Part shown: positions 44,024 to 55,868 of the stretch, piece by piece
Layout: every line of letters starts with the position of its first letter
Position numbering within the stretch: the stretch's first letter is position 1
From: Nelumbo lutea
Lineage: Eukaryota > Streptophyta > Magnoliopsida > Proteales > Nelumbonaceae
NCBI GenBank assembly: GCA_022828595.1
Contig: JAKGHH010000001.1
Coordinates: forward strand, 139,829,017 to 139,893,016
Length of the DNA stretch: 64,000 bases
Reading direction: 5' to 3'
Program-made: the position numbers and the translations under genes
Notes under the pieces: generated by a model
Database searches by the model: none
Seen by the model: the letters and a program-made list of their open reading frames with translations, nothing else
Told to the model about the DNA's origin: nothing

Positions 44024-44536
44024 ATGGCCTCTGATAGAGATGATATTATTCCTATAACACTGGAAGGATCAACCTATGGAATTAACACTGCTGCTGTAGC
44101 ACATGGGAGTAAGAAATCTACTATTGATGGTTATTCTTTTGTTAAAGGTGATTCTCTGGCATCTATGGTTGAGGAAAACATTCGACAACTGGTAACATCT
44201 GCTCTTTCTTCTATTGGCTTACCTAGTGAGTTTTCCGGCTATTGTGCTTCTCCTTCTCATATTTGGAGCATTGACTCTAGAACTACCAACCACATGACAA
44301 GAGCCTACCCTAACCAACCAAGTAGCCTTACTAAAACCCATCACAAACATGTTGTTACTACCAATGGTGAAAAGTTAAACATCATTGGTAGTAGTGATCT
44401 ATCTCTTAAGCTTTCACCTACTGCATCTTTCCCTCTTACCAAGACCCTTCCTGTTCCTAATCTCACTACAAATTTGATTTCTGTTGGCCAATTAGTTGAT
44501 GAAGGTAACATTCTCATCTTTTCTCAAGATGAATGA
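44024..44536 (+). pseudogene. Copia D gag remnant and protease
   Basis: The frame starts MASDRDDIIPITLEGSTYG and moves within about 70 residues to the protease, so most of gag, including the zinc knuckle, is deleted. The protease reads HIWSIDSRTTNHMTRA; the usual copia motif is W..DSGAT.HM, so the catalytic glycine is now arginine. The frame then reads LPVPNLTTNLISVGQLVDEG and stops at 44536. Confidence 0.82.
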
Positions 44537-45600
44537 TTGATTCAGGACTGGAACACTGAGAAGGTGAAAGGGAAGGGGCGCAGGTTGGGTCGTCTGTTTC
44601 AAACAGCAGCATCATCAGTTTATTTCAATTCCTCCACTTCTAGATCCTTTCTGAGTCATAATGTTTGGGACTTATGGCATAAACTTTTGGATTATATACA
44701 TGCTGAAACATTAAAATTTTTGTTTGATTCAGGACTTATTAAGAATATAGTTCCTTCCTTGCACACCTTTGATACATCTTGTGTTTCCTATTGCTTAAGT
44801 AAGAGTCGTACCTTACCATTTCCTCACATATCTGAACATGTTACCTCTCCCTTCGAGCTTATACAATAGTGATGTCTGGACTGCATCTGTCACTTCTCAA
44901 CTTGGATACAAATATTTTTTGTCATTCATTGATGATTGTACCAGGTACACATGGATATAGTTTATTCGCCACAAATCTGAAGTATTTCCAACATTTAAGT
45001 TGTTTCATGCTATGGTATGGGTTCAATTTCAATCACAAGTGTGTATTCTCCATTCGGATTCAGGGGGAGAATACACTAACAGAGATTTTTTATCCTATTT
45101 GAAGAACCATGAAATACAAGTGCAATGAAGTTGTCCAGATACTCCTCAATAGAATGGTGTGGCCAAGCACATGAATGGACATATCCTTACTGTTGTGAGG
45201 ACATTATTGTAGAAGTCCCATACTCCACCTTCTTTTTGGGTAGAGGCAGCCAGTACAGCTGTGTTTTTTATCAACTATATTCCTTCCTCTGTTCTTGGTA
45301 ATGTCTCCCTTTTAGAAGTTGTTTAGTCGTTCTCCAGATTTATCTATGCTTCATGTTTTTGGATGTGAGTGCTTTGTTCATCTTCCCTCTCGTGAACATT
45401 CTAAATTGTCTACATAGCCTGTCATGTGTGCCTTTGTGGGTTACAGTCCTGACCACAAAGGATTTCTTTGTTATGATCCCTCTATTCATCGCATTCGTAT
45501 ATCACATAATTTTGTTTTCCTTGAGCACATTTCCTTTTTTGTTGGAATTGCTAGACTATCTACACTGTCTGTTTCTATTTTGCTAAACTTAAATTCACAG
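44537..45600 (+). pseudogene. Copia D integrase (broken)
   Basis: The pre-integrase block reads VWDLWHKLLDYIHAETLKFL near 44660. The catalytic core is split among frames: FLSFIDDCTR near 44910-44945, HSDSGGEYTN near 45050-45085, and the C-terminal block AFVGYSPDHKGFLCYDPSIH at about 45430. Many stops. Core acidic residues are partly visible but no frame joins them. Confidence 0.78.
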
Positions 45601-47970
45601 GATGCTCCACCTCCTACTGAGAAGGACCTTCTCGTCTTCTCTCGCAAGCAGTTACGTGATCCAGCCCCTGCGCCTGTGGCTCTCCTTCCTTCTAGTTTAG
45701 ATCATCATCTTACCACTTCTCCTGTAAGTGATACCTCTACTTCAGACACTCTTCATACTTCTGTTCCTCTTCATCGTTCTACTTGTATATCTAGACCTCC
45801 TGACCACTATGGTTTTCCTTTAAACCATAGCTCTTTGTCTATTGTCCTATCCTCCATAGATGTTCCTCGCTCCTACCAAGAAGCTAATAGTAGCCCTCAT
45901 TGGAAGGAAGCCATGGATGCAAAGATTCATGCTTTACATGAGAATGACACTTGGGACCTTGTGTCTGCTCTTCCAAATGCAACCATTGTTGGGAGTCGTT
46001 AGGTTTACAACATCAAGCTAAAATCTGATGGATCTCTTGATCAATACAAGACACATTTAGTTGCTCAAGAATATAGTTAGGAGTATGGTATCGACTATGA
46101 AGAAACCTTTGCTCCTATTGCAAAGATCACCACAGTCCGTGTTCTTTTAGTAGTGTATGTTGCTCAATCTTGGACCATATGCCAGGTTGATGTGAAGAAT
46201 GCCTTTCTTTATGGTCAATTGAAGGAAACGGTCTACATGAAGCCTCCTCTTGAATACTACACTGATCCTTCTTTAGTATGCCACCTCAAAAAATCTCTAT
46301 ATGGTCTAAAACAAGCTCCTCGGGCATGGTTTGAACGCATTCGTGATGTTGTACTTGCTGTTGGATATAGCTAGAGTTCTTCTGATCACTCTCTTTGTTA
46401 GGCGACGGCCTCAGGGTATTACCATTCTCCTACTATATGTTGATGACATGTTGACTGGGAATTATTCTGTGGGCATTTGTGAATTGAAACTATTACTTCA
46501 TAATTCCTTTCACGTGAAGGACTTGGGCCCTCTCACCTATTTTCTAGGACTGGAAGTATATTGTAATAATCAAGGGTATTTTGTTTGTTAGCAAAAGTAT
46601 GCCTCTAACCTTGTTAAACTTGCTGGTCTTAATTATGAAAAGCATGTTGATACACCTATGTAGCTAAATCTTAAGCTATCTAAATCAAAAGGTCCATTAC
46701 TTCCTGATGTTGCCTTGTATTACTAGCTTGTGGAGTCCCTCATTTATCTCACTATGACTCAGCCTGATATTTCTCATATTGTTCAGGTTATTAGTTAATT
46801 TGTTTCAGCTCCTCGTCAGTGTCATATGTGATATGACTGCGATTCATCGCATCATTCGATATGTTAGGAGCGCAACTTCTCAGGGACTGTTCATTGGACC
46901 TAGTCTCTTCTAGCGTCTCGTGCGACACTTGGGCAGCAGTTTGTCGCTCCACAAAGCCTTCCTTGCTTAGAGCACTCTCCTAGCTCCTAGGACCAAGTAG
47001 CTTTCCAACTCATCCCTCACACTGAGGCACACACTTAGGCAACAATGCACAAAGCACACAAGGAAAGAGTGAGATGAAGAACTCAAAGGAACTCTTTGTA
47101 TTGCTCAAGAGAGGGATACAACACTTGATTGCTTCGTTGAATGCAAATGAGAGAGGGGGTCCCCTTTTATAGGCACTTCCACCTCCTTAAAGGATTTCTC
47201 TAGAACTATGCACAGTTGGCATGATCTAGAAGCACCTCTAGAACATCCTACCTTCTATACTCTTCTAGGGGATGCCTTCTCCATAAGATACAAGAACACT
47301 CTAGAGGAAGTCTAGATTGCTCCCAACCCCACTAGGTTGTTCCACACAAACCCGGATTGTTCCACAAGGTTCTAGAGAGTTCCACCAACATCTAGACCCT
47401 TCTAAATGCATGGAGAACACTCCAAAACACCCTAGAACGCTCCAGAACACCCCAAAAACATGCAGAATTGGCTAGAAGCCTCAAGAAACATCTAGAAAAC
47501 CTCTAGCCCAGCAACCCATTGTGTCACCCCGTGACAATATGCTGATGCATATTGGGCTGGTTGTCTAGACACTTGTAGGTCAACTTCTGGGTGGTGTGTT
47601 TTTATGGGTAAGAAACAACAGTCTCCAAGCCTTCCACTGAAGCAAAGTGTAGGGCCATATCTTCGATTTGTAGTGAGATTGTTTGGTTACGATCTCTCTT
47701 TATGGATTTTGGCATTCAGCTTCCTACTCCTAGTCCTCTCTATGTAGACGATACGAGTGTTATCAAGATTGCATCTAACCCTATCTTCCATGAGAGAATC
47801 AAGCGCATCGAGGTGGAGTACCACTTTATCCAAGATCTCTTCACTACTGGATCTATATCGCTTCCTCATGTAGCCTCGGACATGCAAATTGCTGATATAT
47901 TCACCAAAGCTATGACTAGAGTTCGACACCTCTTTCTTATAGGCAAACTGATGCTTATGTCTAGGCATCA
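45601..47970 (+). pseudogene. Copia D reverse transcriptase / RNase H (broken)
   Basis: RT reads [76 protein letters not shown] and the catalytic block LLYVDDMLTG at about 46430-46455. Then FLGLEVY and TQPDISHIVQVIS. RNase H continues after an LTR-like insertion with QYADAYWAGCLDT (47537 on) and VEYHFIQDLFTTGSISLPHV, ADIFTKAMT. The YVDD is intact, but stops at 46001-46003, 46078-46080, 46372-46374 and others kill the frame. Confidence 0.85.
46911..47536 (-). mobile_element. LTR-like insertion in copia D
   Basis: About 625 bp foreign to the copia RNase H reading. On the minus strand it starts TGTCACGGGGTGACACAATG, carries CCTATAAAAGG at about 47163-47173 and ends near CGACA or CGAGACGC, which looks like a solo LTR with its own promoter. 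It is rich in TCTAGA/CTAGAA words. No target duplication was found, so the left boundary is uncertain. Confidence 0.5.
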
Positions 47971-47983
47971 ATTTGAGAGGGAG
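47970..47983 (+). other. Polypurine tract, copia D
   Basis: AATTTGAGAGGGAG immediately before the 3' LTR. Confidence 0.85.
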
Positions 47984-48202
47984 TATGGAGACTCTGTAAC
48001 TTGATGTATCTTATTAGTATAGCTCCTGTTGTATATTACTTATACATCTTATTCTTCTCTTCTCTTTCAGCCCTATTTGGGCATTCTTGTAATTGTACAT
48101 ATTTTTTAATATATAAGAGACTCTTTGAGGTGGGGGTCGATTATTCTTGACACCTCTAAGATTATTCTTGTTCTTTTCTCTATTCAGCCAATAGTGTTGA
48201 CA
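47984..48202 (+). repeat. Copia D 3' LTR
   Basis: Starts TATGGAGACTC, where the terminal TG has become TA, and ends GTGTTGACA. Closely matches 41340-41557. Confidence 0.92.
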
Positions 48203-48207
48203 AAACA

Positions 48208-49536
48208 TAGAAGTTCTGCCATTAAATGAAATCAAACATCACTACTACATCTGAATTCTCTCTAGACAACTACTTTCTCCACTAGTTTATTCATTATTCC
48301 ATTGGTCCACTTATCTTCACCATTTCCTCCAATCTCAACCATTAGAATGACCTCCTAGGATTATTTTGTTAAACTTAACCACCCAAATGGCATACCAAGA
48401 TATCAGCTACTACTACCATCCCAATGTTGCCTCCACCATTGCCCATGGACCCCCATCTCCACCATTCTCATCAACACCTTCTCCATCATTTCCATTCTCT
48501 TAACAATATTAATGTTAAATTGCTCCTACAGAGAAAGAGAATGACATTGTGGAGGTGAATAACAGAATATCAACCTAATAGGATAAATGTTACTGCTGCC
48601 CAGTTTGAGTTTGAGCCAATCAATAGAATAAGCTTAAAAACCCCATTTAATTGAGATGCAAAATTTGTCAGAACTTCTCATCCTTTGAATTAAACTAGAT
48701 CTCAAAAAAGGGTTATAACTTTCAATAAGAATTGGTTTTCAAGAAAAGTGACCCAGTACAGAATACCCATGAGTATACTTTCTTTTACTATATATCAGTA
48801 TTTCTTATATCGGACGGATTGTGCTTTTTTGACTACATATAAAGACTGAACTTAGGACAAGCTGTATATACAGAGGATTAAGACCCACACTTGGCTGAGA
48901 CCTTTTTAGTAATACAATCATAATCATCATCAGTGCTGCATATATACCACACATTCAAGTATACAGGACTCACCATTCAAAGAGACTGACCATTCAATGA
49001 AAGACCAGTTTAATTTGATTATCATAAGCATCAAAATCTGGAATTTGAAAATTCTGGTACATCCTTGGATGAGCAAGATTAATCCACTACTCTAGAAGAC
49101 TGATTTAATCGCCTAAGGCTTTAGCAAACTACTCAAGAAATTATCTGTTTTCAAGGGGCTTTAAAACAAGTCTCCCTTGACAAAACTAAATATAAACAAA
49201 CAAATGCCAAAGTAGAAACTCATTCCTAATTAAGTTTATTTGAATTGCAGTAAATCATAGGAATCATAAGATTTATGAATCAAATTGCAGGATTCAAACA
49301 AGAAATATAAGATTTTTGCAAAAAAGGATTTTCAGACATAAGATTCAAATCGTATCATAAATCATAAGATTTTAACAACATTAATGGGAATACATAGTTT
49401 ATACCAAAGCTCTCAATTTAACTGATAAATAGCCAAATGGTGTACCTGAAGCAATTTAACAGGACAAGCTTTAATGGCCATGATTCCCCTCAGCATGCTA
49501 GTAATCCTCCATGTGTTTGACACCACCCTCAATTGC
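48208..49536. other. Intergenic, downstream of the PPR gene
   Basis: AT-rich; it would hold the PPR 3' untranslated region. The stretch 49230-49380 repeats ATAAGATT and AATCATAAGA words. No gene seen. Confidence 0.6.
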
Positions 49537-51555
49537 TCAACTGTCCAAGAGCATACGGAATTTCACTCGCCTTTTAATGCTACCCCATCTGTCATAACCT
49601 ATACCAATCTTACTATGCATCAACTTCATGGCCAAGTTGGCATTACCTGCTTTTCTCAAGGCATTGATTAGAAGTGTACGAACTCTTCCTGGTATCTCTC
49701 TACCTCTATCAACAATTCCATCGGCCAACTTGCAGGCTTGCTCAACACGGCCTGCTTTACATAGCACATTGATCATATCCTCAAAAGCTGTTTCAGGAAT
49801 AACTCCCATGGGTGCTAGCTCATCCAATATCTTACAAGCCCTGGCAACCTTGCCAGAAAGACAAAGCCCTGTTGAAAGAGCTCTGAAAGAAGCAGGGGTA
49901 GGTGTGATACCCTTATCTATCATCATCTCCCACAACTTCAGTGCCTCCTCATTTCTATGTTCTCTGAACAATCCACTGATGAGGATTGTGTATGTATATA
50001 CTGTCTGATCACAACCTTCATCCTCCATTTTCCTAAAAAGAGCCAATGCTTCATCAATCTTTCCAGATTTGGTGTAGGCATCAATAAGTGCATTATAGCA
50101 GTATGAATCCTGTGTGCATCCTTTCTCAACCATCTCTTCAAAAAGCTTCTCTGCTTCATCCACTCTCCCAGCTTTTCCAAGGCCATCAAGAAGACTAGAA
50201 TAAAGTACAGCATTAACCACCATCCCTTTCTCTCTATAAAAGTTGAAATACTCCATTGCCTTCTCCAACTCCCCGGCCTTGCATAATCCATTAACAATGA
50301 CTCCATATGTGACCTCATCTGGTTCAAACCCCTCATCCTTCATTTTATCAAAGAGCCTCATCGCCTCGTCCCTGTTCCCACTCTTTGCAAAGGAATCAAT
50401 TAAAGCAGTATAAATTGCCACATTTGCTTTACAACCCTTCCTAGCCATATTTCCAAAAACAGTATATCCTTCAGCAGGTCTACCATCCTTGGAGAGCCCT
50501 CCAATCACTAAACTATAAGCATGAGGAGGGATTTCCAACCCCTTCTCTTCCATTTCATGATATAGACCCAGACATGAATCAAAGTCCCCCTCTGAATAGC
50601 ACGACTGGATCAAAGTTAGATAAGTAATCTTATCAGGGTCAATATTTTTCACCTCCATCTCTCTGAATTTTTCCATTGCTTTACGAGTTTTCCCTGTCCT
50701 ATAATACCCTTTAATCATTGTATTATAGGTCACTACATCAGGCCGAATTTTTCCAGCTTCCATAGACTCGAAAACCCTCTCTGCAGATTCAACAAACATC
50801 GAATTCACCAATCCATCCATCAAAAAGTTATATGTAAACAAGGTCGGCTCAATTCCATTCTCTTTCATTCGACGCCAAGCCCACAATAGTTCCTCAACCA
50901 TTCCCAAAACTCCGAAGCTTTTGATAAGAGAATGCGATGCGGACGCGCTCATTACGAATTCCCTGTCCCTCATTTCGGCGAATAAATACCGAATCTTCTC
51001 GGAATCGCCCAATGAAGATAAAGCATCAATCAGCGAAACGAACGATTCGAGTTTATGCGAGTAATTCTTCTGCTTACCAGCCCAATGAAAGAATCGAAAA
51101 GCAAGGTCAGGCTTTTCACTAAGCTCAGTATACCTTAAGACATAAGCTACAAAGTTGGGCGATAACTTGATTAAAAACTTCCGGCAATAATCATCCAAAT
51201 TGGACTCCATGCTCGAAGAACCGTCGAGTAAAGAAACAATACGATTGATCCAAGGCGAAGGTTCCATATTCTTAATGTTTACGACGAGATCAGAAACATC
51301 AATCAAGGGTTCTATCCATTCACGAGGCGGAAGGGAGGTAGAAACGCACCTCGAATTATGGAAGTAACACGAAATTGAACCGCGCTGCGACGATTCTGGT
51401 AGTACGAGCAGAAGCCTATGAGATCTGCCATTGTTGTGAAGAGTGGTAGGCCGAGTGTTGTTAAGCAAGACGGAGAGCTCATGGAGGCCTAGCTTCTCTG
51501 CAAAATGAGAGTTCGGAGGAGAAAGAGAGACAAATCTGACGAGGGTTTTTCTCAT
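49537..51555 (-). CDS. P-class pentatricopeptide repeat protein, At1g03560-like
   Basis: A single intronless frame of 672 codons. PPR proteins bind organellar RNA and steer its processing, stability or translation. Residues 1-80 are Arg/Ser/His-rich with few acids, fitting a mitochondrial targeting peptide. A conserved lead-in (residues about 80-165: PREWIEPLIDVSDLV, SMESNLDDYCRKFLIKLSPN) comes before about 13 tandem 35-residue repeats (about 170-645), e.g. TYNTMIKGYYRTGKTRKAME and LYSSLLDGLGKAGRVDEAEK. No E or DYW editing domain is present. The tail MKLMHSKIGIGYDRWGSIKR and the overall length closely match Arabidopsis At1g03560, remembered as 660 residues and annotated as mitochondrial. The ATG at 51555 is the first in frame. 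No stop or frameshift: the only intact gene in the window. Confidence 0.95.
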   Translation of the reverse strand: MRKTLVRFVSLSPPNSHFAEKLGLHELSVLLNNTRPTTLHNNGRSHRLLLVLPESSQRGSISCYFHNSRCVSTSLPPREWIEPLIDVSDLVVNIKNMEPSPWINRIVSLLDGSSSMESNLDDYCRKFLIKLSPNFVAYVLRYTELSEKPDLAFRFFHWAGKQKNYSHKLESFVSLIDALSSLGDSEKIRYLFAEMRDREFVMSASASHSLIKSFGVLGMVEELLWAWRRMKENGIEPTLFTYNFLMDGLVNSMFVESAERVFESMEAGKIRPDVVTYNTMIKGYYRTGKTRKAMEKFREMEVKNIDPDKITYLTLIQSCYSEGDFDSCLGLYHEMEEKGLEIPPHAYSLVIGGLSKDGRPAEGYTVFGNMARKGCKANVAIYTALIDSFAKSGNRDEAMRLFDKMKDEGFEPDEVTYGVIVNGLCKAGELEKAMEYFNFYREKGMVVNAVLYSSLLDGLGKAGRVDEAEKLFEEMVEKGCTQDSYCYNALIDAYTKSGKIDEALALFRKMEDEGCDQTVYTYTILISGLFREHRNEEALKLWEMMIDKGITPTPASFRALSTGLCLSGKVARACKILDELAPMGVIPETAFEDMINVLCKAGRVEQACKLADGIVDRGREIPGRVRTLLINALRKAGNANLAMKLMHSKIGIGYDRWGSIKRRVKFRMLLDS

Positions 51556-53517
51556 CAGTCCACCGCATGTTTCTTCTCTCGCAATGTTTTAGACTTATAG
51601 TGCACAAACGATATAAAGTTTCGGTTTGGGGTGATCATTGTACGGTCCAGACCGTCAACCGAATCGGACCAAACCGATCAGAAAATATCTTATAACATAA
51701 CATATAATAAAATAAAGGGAAAATTGCATTAGTACCATCTACTTTGGCTCTAGTATGATTTTGGTTCCCAACTTTAAAACATGCCAATTTAATATCTAAA
51801 CTTTCAAAATATGTCAATTTAAATCTATCATTAACTAGCCATTAAGTGACTCAATGACAGCTGAACGTCTTGTGCTAGTGGCTCAATGACAATGGGCTGT
51901 GATTTAAGGACCCACTTGGGAGGGTTTCTACGTTGATTGAGCTGCTTGTGTTAAATAAGAAAATGAAATAGGAATAGAAGAAGTAGGGTTTCAAGAGAAA
52001 TGAAATGGGATGAGAAGGTTTGGGTCTATTACAGATATTTAAAAAAAAAAATAAACAAATTTTTGTTTTTAATTTTGGGAGTTGGAGTAACATTAGAGAG
52101 TGATCCTTAAAATTTCAGATCAAGTTTTGAAGGGGTCAAGGATCCACCATTTTACTACATTTTTAAACCCGCCTCAACTTACTAGTTATATAATTAAATG
52201 ATGATTTTAACAAAAAGTTTGAGAGGGCCAAGGACCCCCACCGATATACTTGGCTCCGCCCCTTCTTCACGTGTTTCAGTTTCTCAGAAGCTGCTGCATA
52301 AAAGTCGCTCTCAAATGGACACTAAATAAATGGTGCCTCAAACCAGGAAAAAATTTTCATCGGAGGGTTGATGCCAGAGGGAATTATTTTGAAAAATATT
52401 ATGTTTTGTAGTAATTATTTTCAACATGTTAATTTTATTTGAATATAGACTGTGTAATAGAGCAGCCCATCTTATTGCTTAGAAAGTTAAAAGGTTTATT
52501 TGCTAATTAGGAGGTTATGTGGTTTAGTGAACCTCCTTTTGTTTGAAGGTTCTTAATTATCAGTGAGTATAATTCTGTTTTCTTTTCGTTGTAAGAGGTT
52601 TGTTTAACCATAAAAAAAAAAATAAAAAAAAAAAAGATGGGATTCCTGTGAGGGATTAGGACCTTTACCAAATACTAATTGTCAATAGTTGCAAATAATC
52701 TAATCGAAGTTCTATATGATTTTTGAAGTAATAGTTTTGGTTTATATAGACAAACAAAATATAACATTAACCATCCCCAAAAGACAAAAATTACGTAGGG
52801 ACGAGATAGTCGTTTCTTATTGAGTTTAAAATGACCAAAAATTTTATTTTTTTTTTAATTTAATTATCATTAACTTATATATAAAATAATTGTATATAAA
52901 TATAAATATATTAAATTTATCAAGTATAAATTTATATAATTATACGTAATTATACAACATATATATTCTTCCGAGAAAGTAGAACACAATCCACTGTTAG
53001 AGAAAACCAAGTAGTCCCCCTATTTACTAAAAGAAAATCTTTCTTTTATTGTTCCAATTCCTTATTATTATTTTTTTCACGCACGGTGTTAGGTTTTGAT
53101 ACCTCTAAGTAATTAGTAAGTCTAGTATGCCGGTCAAGACATTGGTGTAGAAATTATTGGGTATATAAGACAGCACAGCATCTCAATGTCAATGTCTCTT
53201 TCTAATTAAACTTTTTTTTTTTTCTGTTGAATTGTTGATTATCTGATCTCCAACCCAGGTTTAATACAGATTACAGAAGAGAGAGTTACCGTGACAGTTA
53301 CCTATCGGCTCTCATGTCCCACGACTCCCACCACGTGTTCGTCGGTGGTGGGTGGTCCCACCCCTGTTTTTGTTCTTATCGGGAGGGGGCCGGCCGGATT
53401 CCGTCGGAGATTCCCCTCAAATTTCTGCTCATTCTCTTTTGGGAATTGTGACCATGCTTTGAAAATTAAAACGATCGATCGTTGCTCATGTAAATATGAA
53501 TACTTCGAAATATTAGG
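51556..53517. other. Intergenic, upstream of the PPR gene
   Basis: Holds the PPR promoter, with no clear TATA box. The stretch 51720-51880, with GATTTTGGTTCCCAACTTTA and repeated GTCAATTTAA words, looks like a common plant dispersed repeat. A LINE tail is at 52440-52634. A CACGTG G-box lies at 53331-53336 in a GC-rich patch just before gypsy C. Confidence 0.5.
52440..52634 (+). mobile_element. LINE 3' end with poly-A tail
   Basis: The plus strand reads CNRAAHLIA, a stop and KVKRF, the end of a LINE RNase H-like domain. GTTTGTTTAACC and an A-rich tail at 52610-52634 follow. A short 5'-truncated insertion. Confidence 0.65.
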
Positions 53518-54181
53518 TGTAGCGCGATCTGACTACTCCTTACTGGAGGATGATCTGGCTTTCAGTCGGACGACGAGTTAGGTAAATTTGTAAGACAAGA
53601 TCAGAGAACCCGAGGTGATTAACCTGGTGAGGTCGCTTCGATGCTTAAGTTAGTAATCTGATGCAAGCTGAAGAGCTTTGAGAGCTTAAAGAGATAGAGA
53701 GCTAGAGAGCTAGAGAGCTAGAGAGCAGAAAAAATCACGCGTTGAGTCCTTGCGGGTTTTGCAGATCGGTTCCGGGATCTTTGTCACGATGGGATCCGTT
53801 TCCGCTTTAATTGGGGGATAACATTATCAACTAATAAAGCTTATCAATTCCGCCCGAACCGGGCGGGAAGAAGATAAGGCTTGCCATTACGTAGCGTGAT
53901 CCCATGAGGTTTGGGGCCTGTTGGAGAGATTTTCAGGATCGTCACGTAGTGGTCCGAGTCGGTATCCTCGAGCTGATAACTTTTAGTTTCCGAATTTGAT
54001 TAAATGCCAAAGTGCCTTGGGGTCGAGGTGACCTTGTCCCGAGGTGACCCTGTGCCAAGGTGATTGAATATCTGAGCTCATCTATTGCGAACTAGGCATG
54101 TCAGGCAGAGCTGTCATCGCTTAGTCAGGTCGTGTCCACGTGTCCCCTTCTTACTAGGTAGGGCCAAATCACCCTTCATCA
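53518..54181 (-). repeat. Gypsy C 3' LTR
   Basis: Reads TGTAGCGCGATCTGACTAC at the left and CCTTCATCA at the right; similar to the B LTRs and to the solo LTR at 29733. Three GAGAGCTA units lie near 53696-53724. Confidence 0.82.
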
Positions 54182-54199
54182 ATTGCCCCCCACTCCCCG
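54182..54199 (-). other. Polypurine tract, gypsy C
   Basis: Minus strand CGGGGAGTGGGGGGCAAT before the LTR start, almost identical to that of element A. Confidence 0.78.
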
Positions 54200-54464
54200 A
54201 GCCAAGGGTTTCGACCTGGTGTGGGGAGTTCATGATGAGTCCAAGTGGATTTGGCACGAGGTCTAGGCGGTTTGCCGGGTGAACCATTTGGTCGGACACG
54301 TTCAGACTTCCGGCTCAACCAGTAATAACCCAGGTCACGTCAGGTGGACTCCGCGGATGTCAAAAACGCGCTCAACCGATTTCGTCCTCAGGCGACGTGC
54401 AATTGGTTTTCATGAGAGCCGTCGGATCGAGTAGGTCTTAGTCGTTGATCACCTCGCGGTGAAC

Positions 54465-54472
54465 TATAAATA
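54465..54472 (+). promoter_or_regulatory. TATA box of gypsy C antisense gene
   Basis: TATAAATA in GAACTATAAATAGGGGG, 177 bp upstream of the ATG at 54642. Upstream blocks such as CGCGCTCAACC and TTTCGTCCTCAGG are shared with element B (about 15930-15965). Confidence 0.68.
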
Positions 54473-55513
54473 GGGGGTTGAGGGACCCTTCTTCCTGGCC
54501 AAAAATCTTGTGATTGAGCTCTTTCGAGGTCGCGTCGGAGTCCTTCAGCTTGCTACTTCCTTCTTTGTATTCCGAGGTCGTTCTCCTTTTGGTGAGTTCA
54601 TCTTTTCTTAGTTTGTTCTCCTTTCTTGTTCCTATTTCAACATGTCTAGTGATAGCATAGATAGGCTCCTTGGCGATTCTAATGAGCTCGAGGGTGCCGA
54701 GGTGTAGTCCTCAGCTCCCGCTGGTGAGGTCAGCTCCTCGCTAGGTAGTTCCCTCCTTCACCCTTAGAGGAAACCTCTTTACCTGAAGTTGGGCCATCTC
54801 AGCCTGAGGAGCCTGTAGCTCGGGAGGAGGGGCCGACCTCCAAGGAGGAGGTTCCATCTTCTTCTCGAGGTCAGGATCCGGATGACTTCGGGCCTTCTAC
54901 TATGACCTCAAACAAGTTGTTGTCCTTGGTAGCTCGTTATCGTCTTCCTGATAACCTAGTTTTTAGTATTCTTTTAGGTCAATACCCTTGTGTTCATGTT
55001 CACCATAAGCTCGCAGTTTTCGAAGAGCAACTCATAGCCAGGCTGCGCTTCCCGCTCCACCCATTTATTATAGAAATAATCAAGTTTTTTGACATCACCA
55101 TCGACCAACTACACCCAAACTCATTCCTAACTATAGTAGGTACCATCTCCCTGTTCCATGAGTACAACCGACCTTTGTCCTTAGACGTTTTTAATTTGAT
55201 TTGCTCAATCAAAAAGAACTCCGCTTATCTGTGTGGGGACATCCGACAAAGTTACTACATCTCTCCTCGGCCCGGGTTCAAAATCTTGTTCGGTAGCCCG
55301 AACAAAGTACTAGCCTGGAAGAGAAGATATTTTTTGTTCGGAACCCTGAGGGATGGCCCTTCCTGACTCATTGGAGGGTGGCTATCAAAGACTCCGGGGT
55401 AAGCTTAGATGTGGAGACTAGGGTGGTCGTTAGCTCCTGGAGGGACCTCAGCCTAGAGATGAAAGATTTCTTGGCCGAGGAGAAGCTTATGCGAGCTGGG
55501 TTGAGCCGTCCTG

Positions 55514-55592
55514 GTAGGCCTCCACCTCGGTACTTATTTAGTTTGAATTTTCTTTAGTTTGTGACTAACCTTTTCTTTTCCTCTCACAATAG
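55514..55592 (+). other. Intron 1 of gypsy C antisense gene
   Basis: Starts GTAGGCCTCCACC, as in element B, and ends CTCACAATAG after a T-rich stretch. Confidence 0.68.
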
Positions 55593-55868
55593 TCATCAGA
55601 GGTCGATGCAGAGAACCTTCTGAAGAGCTTCTAGAGAAGAAAGAAGAGGAAGGCCTCAAAGAAGGTTCGTCAGGAGGCCGGTCCTTCTACCCCCATTCCG
55701 CCCGAGGTTGCTACGCCGGAGCCAATCTTTGCTGAGCTTTCGGAGGAGGAGACCCATCCCTAGCCTCCCATTGTGGACCTGGACGAAGACCAGGATGAAG
55801 GTGCTCTACCTCACGAACTGGAGAGCACTTCCGTGCCCGAGCCTCAGCTCCCAAGGGAGAGCATAATG

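Larger units (their letters stand above)
41340..48202 (+). mobile_element. Ty1/copia retrotransposon D
   Basis: Complete LTR-to-LTR element with target duplication AAACA (41335-41339 and 48203-48207), 218- and 219-bp LTRs, a methionine-tRNA type primer site and a polypurine tract. Integrase lies before RT, as in copia. Gag is almost gone, and pol has many stops. It hosts a PIF/Harbinger-like element in the leader (42318-43909) and an LTR-like insertion within RNase H (46911-47536). Confidence 0.92.

Noticed and set aside
49938..50336. A 132-codon minus-strand frame inside the PPR gene
   Set aside because: Shadow frame of the intact PPR coding sequence.
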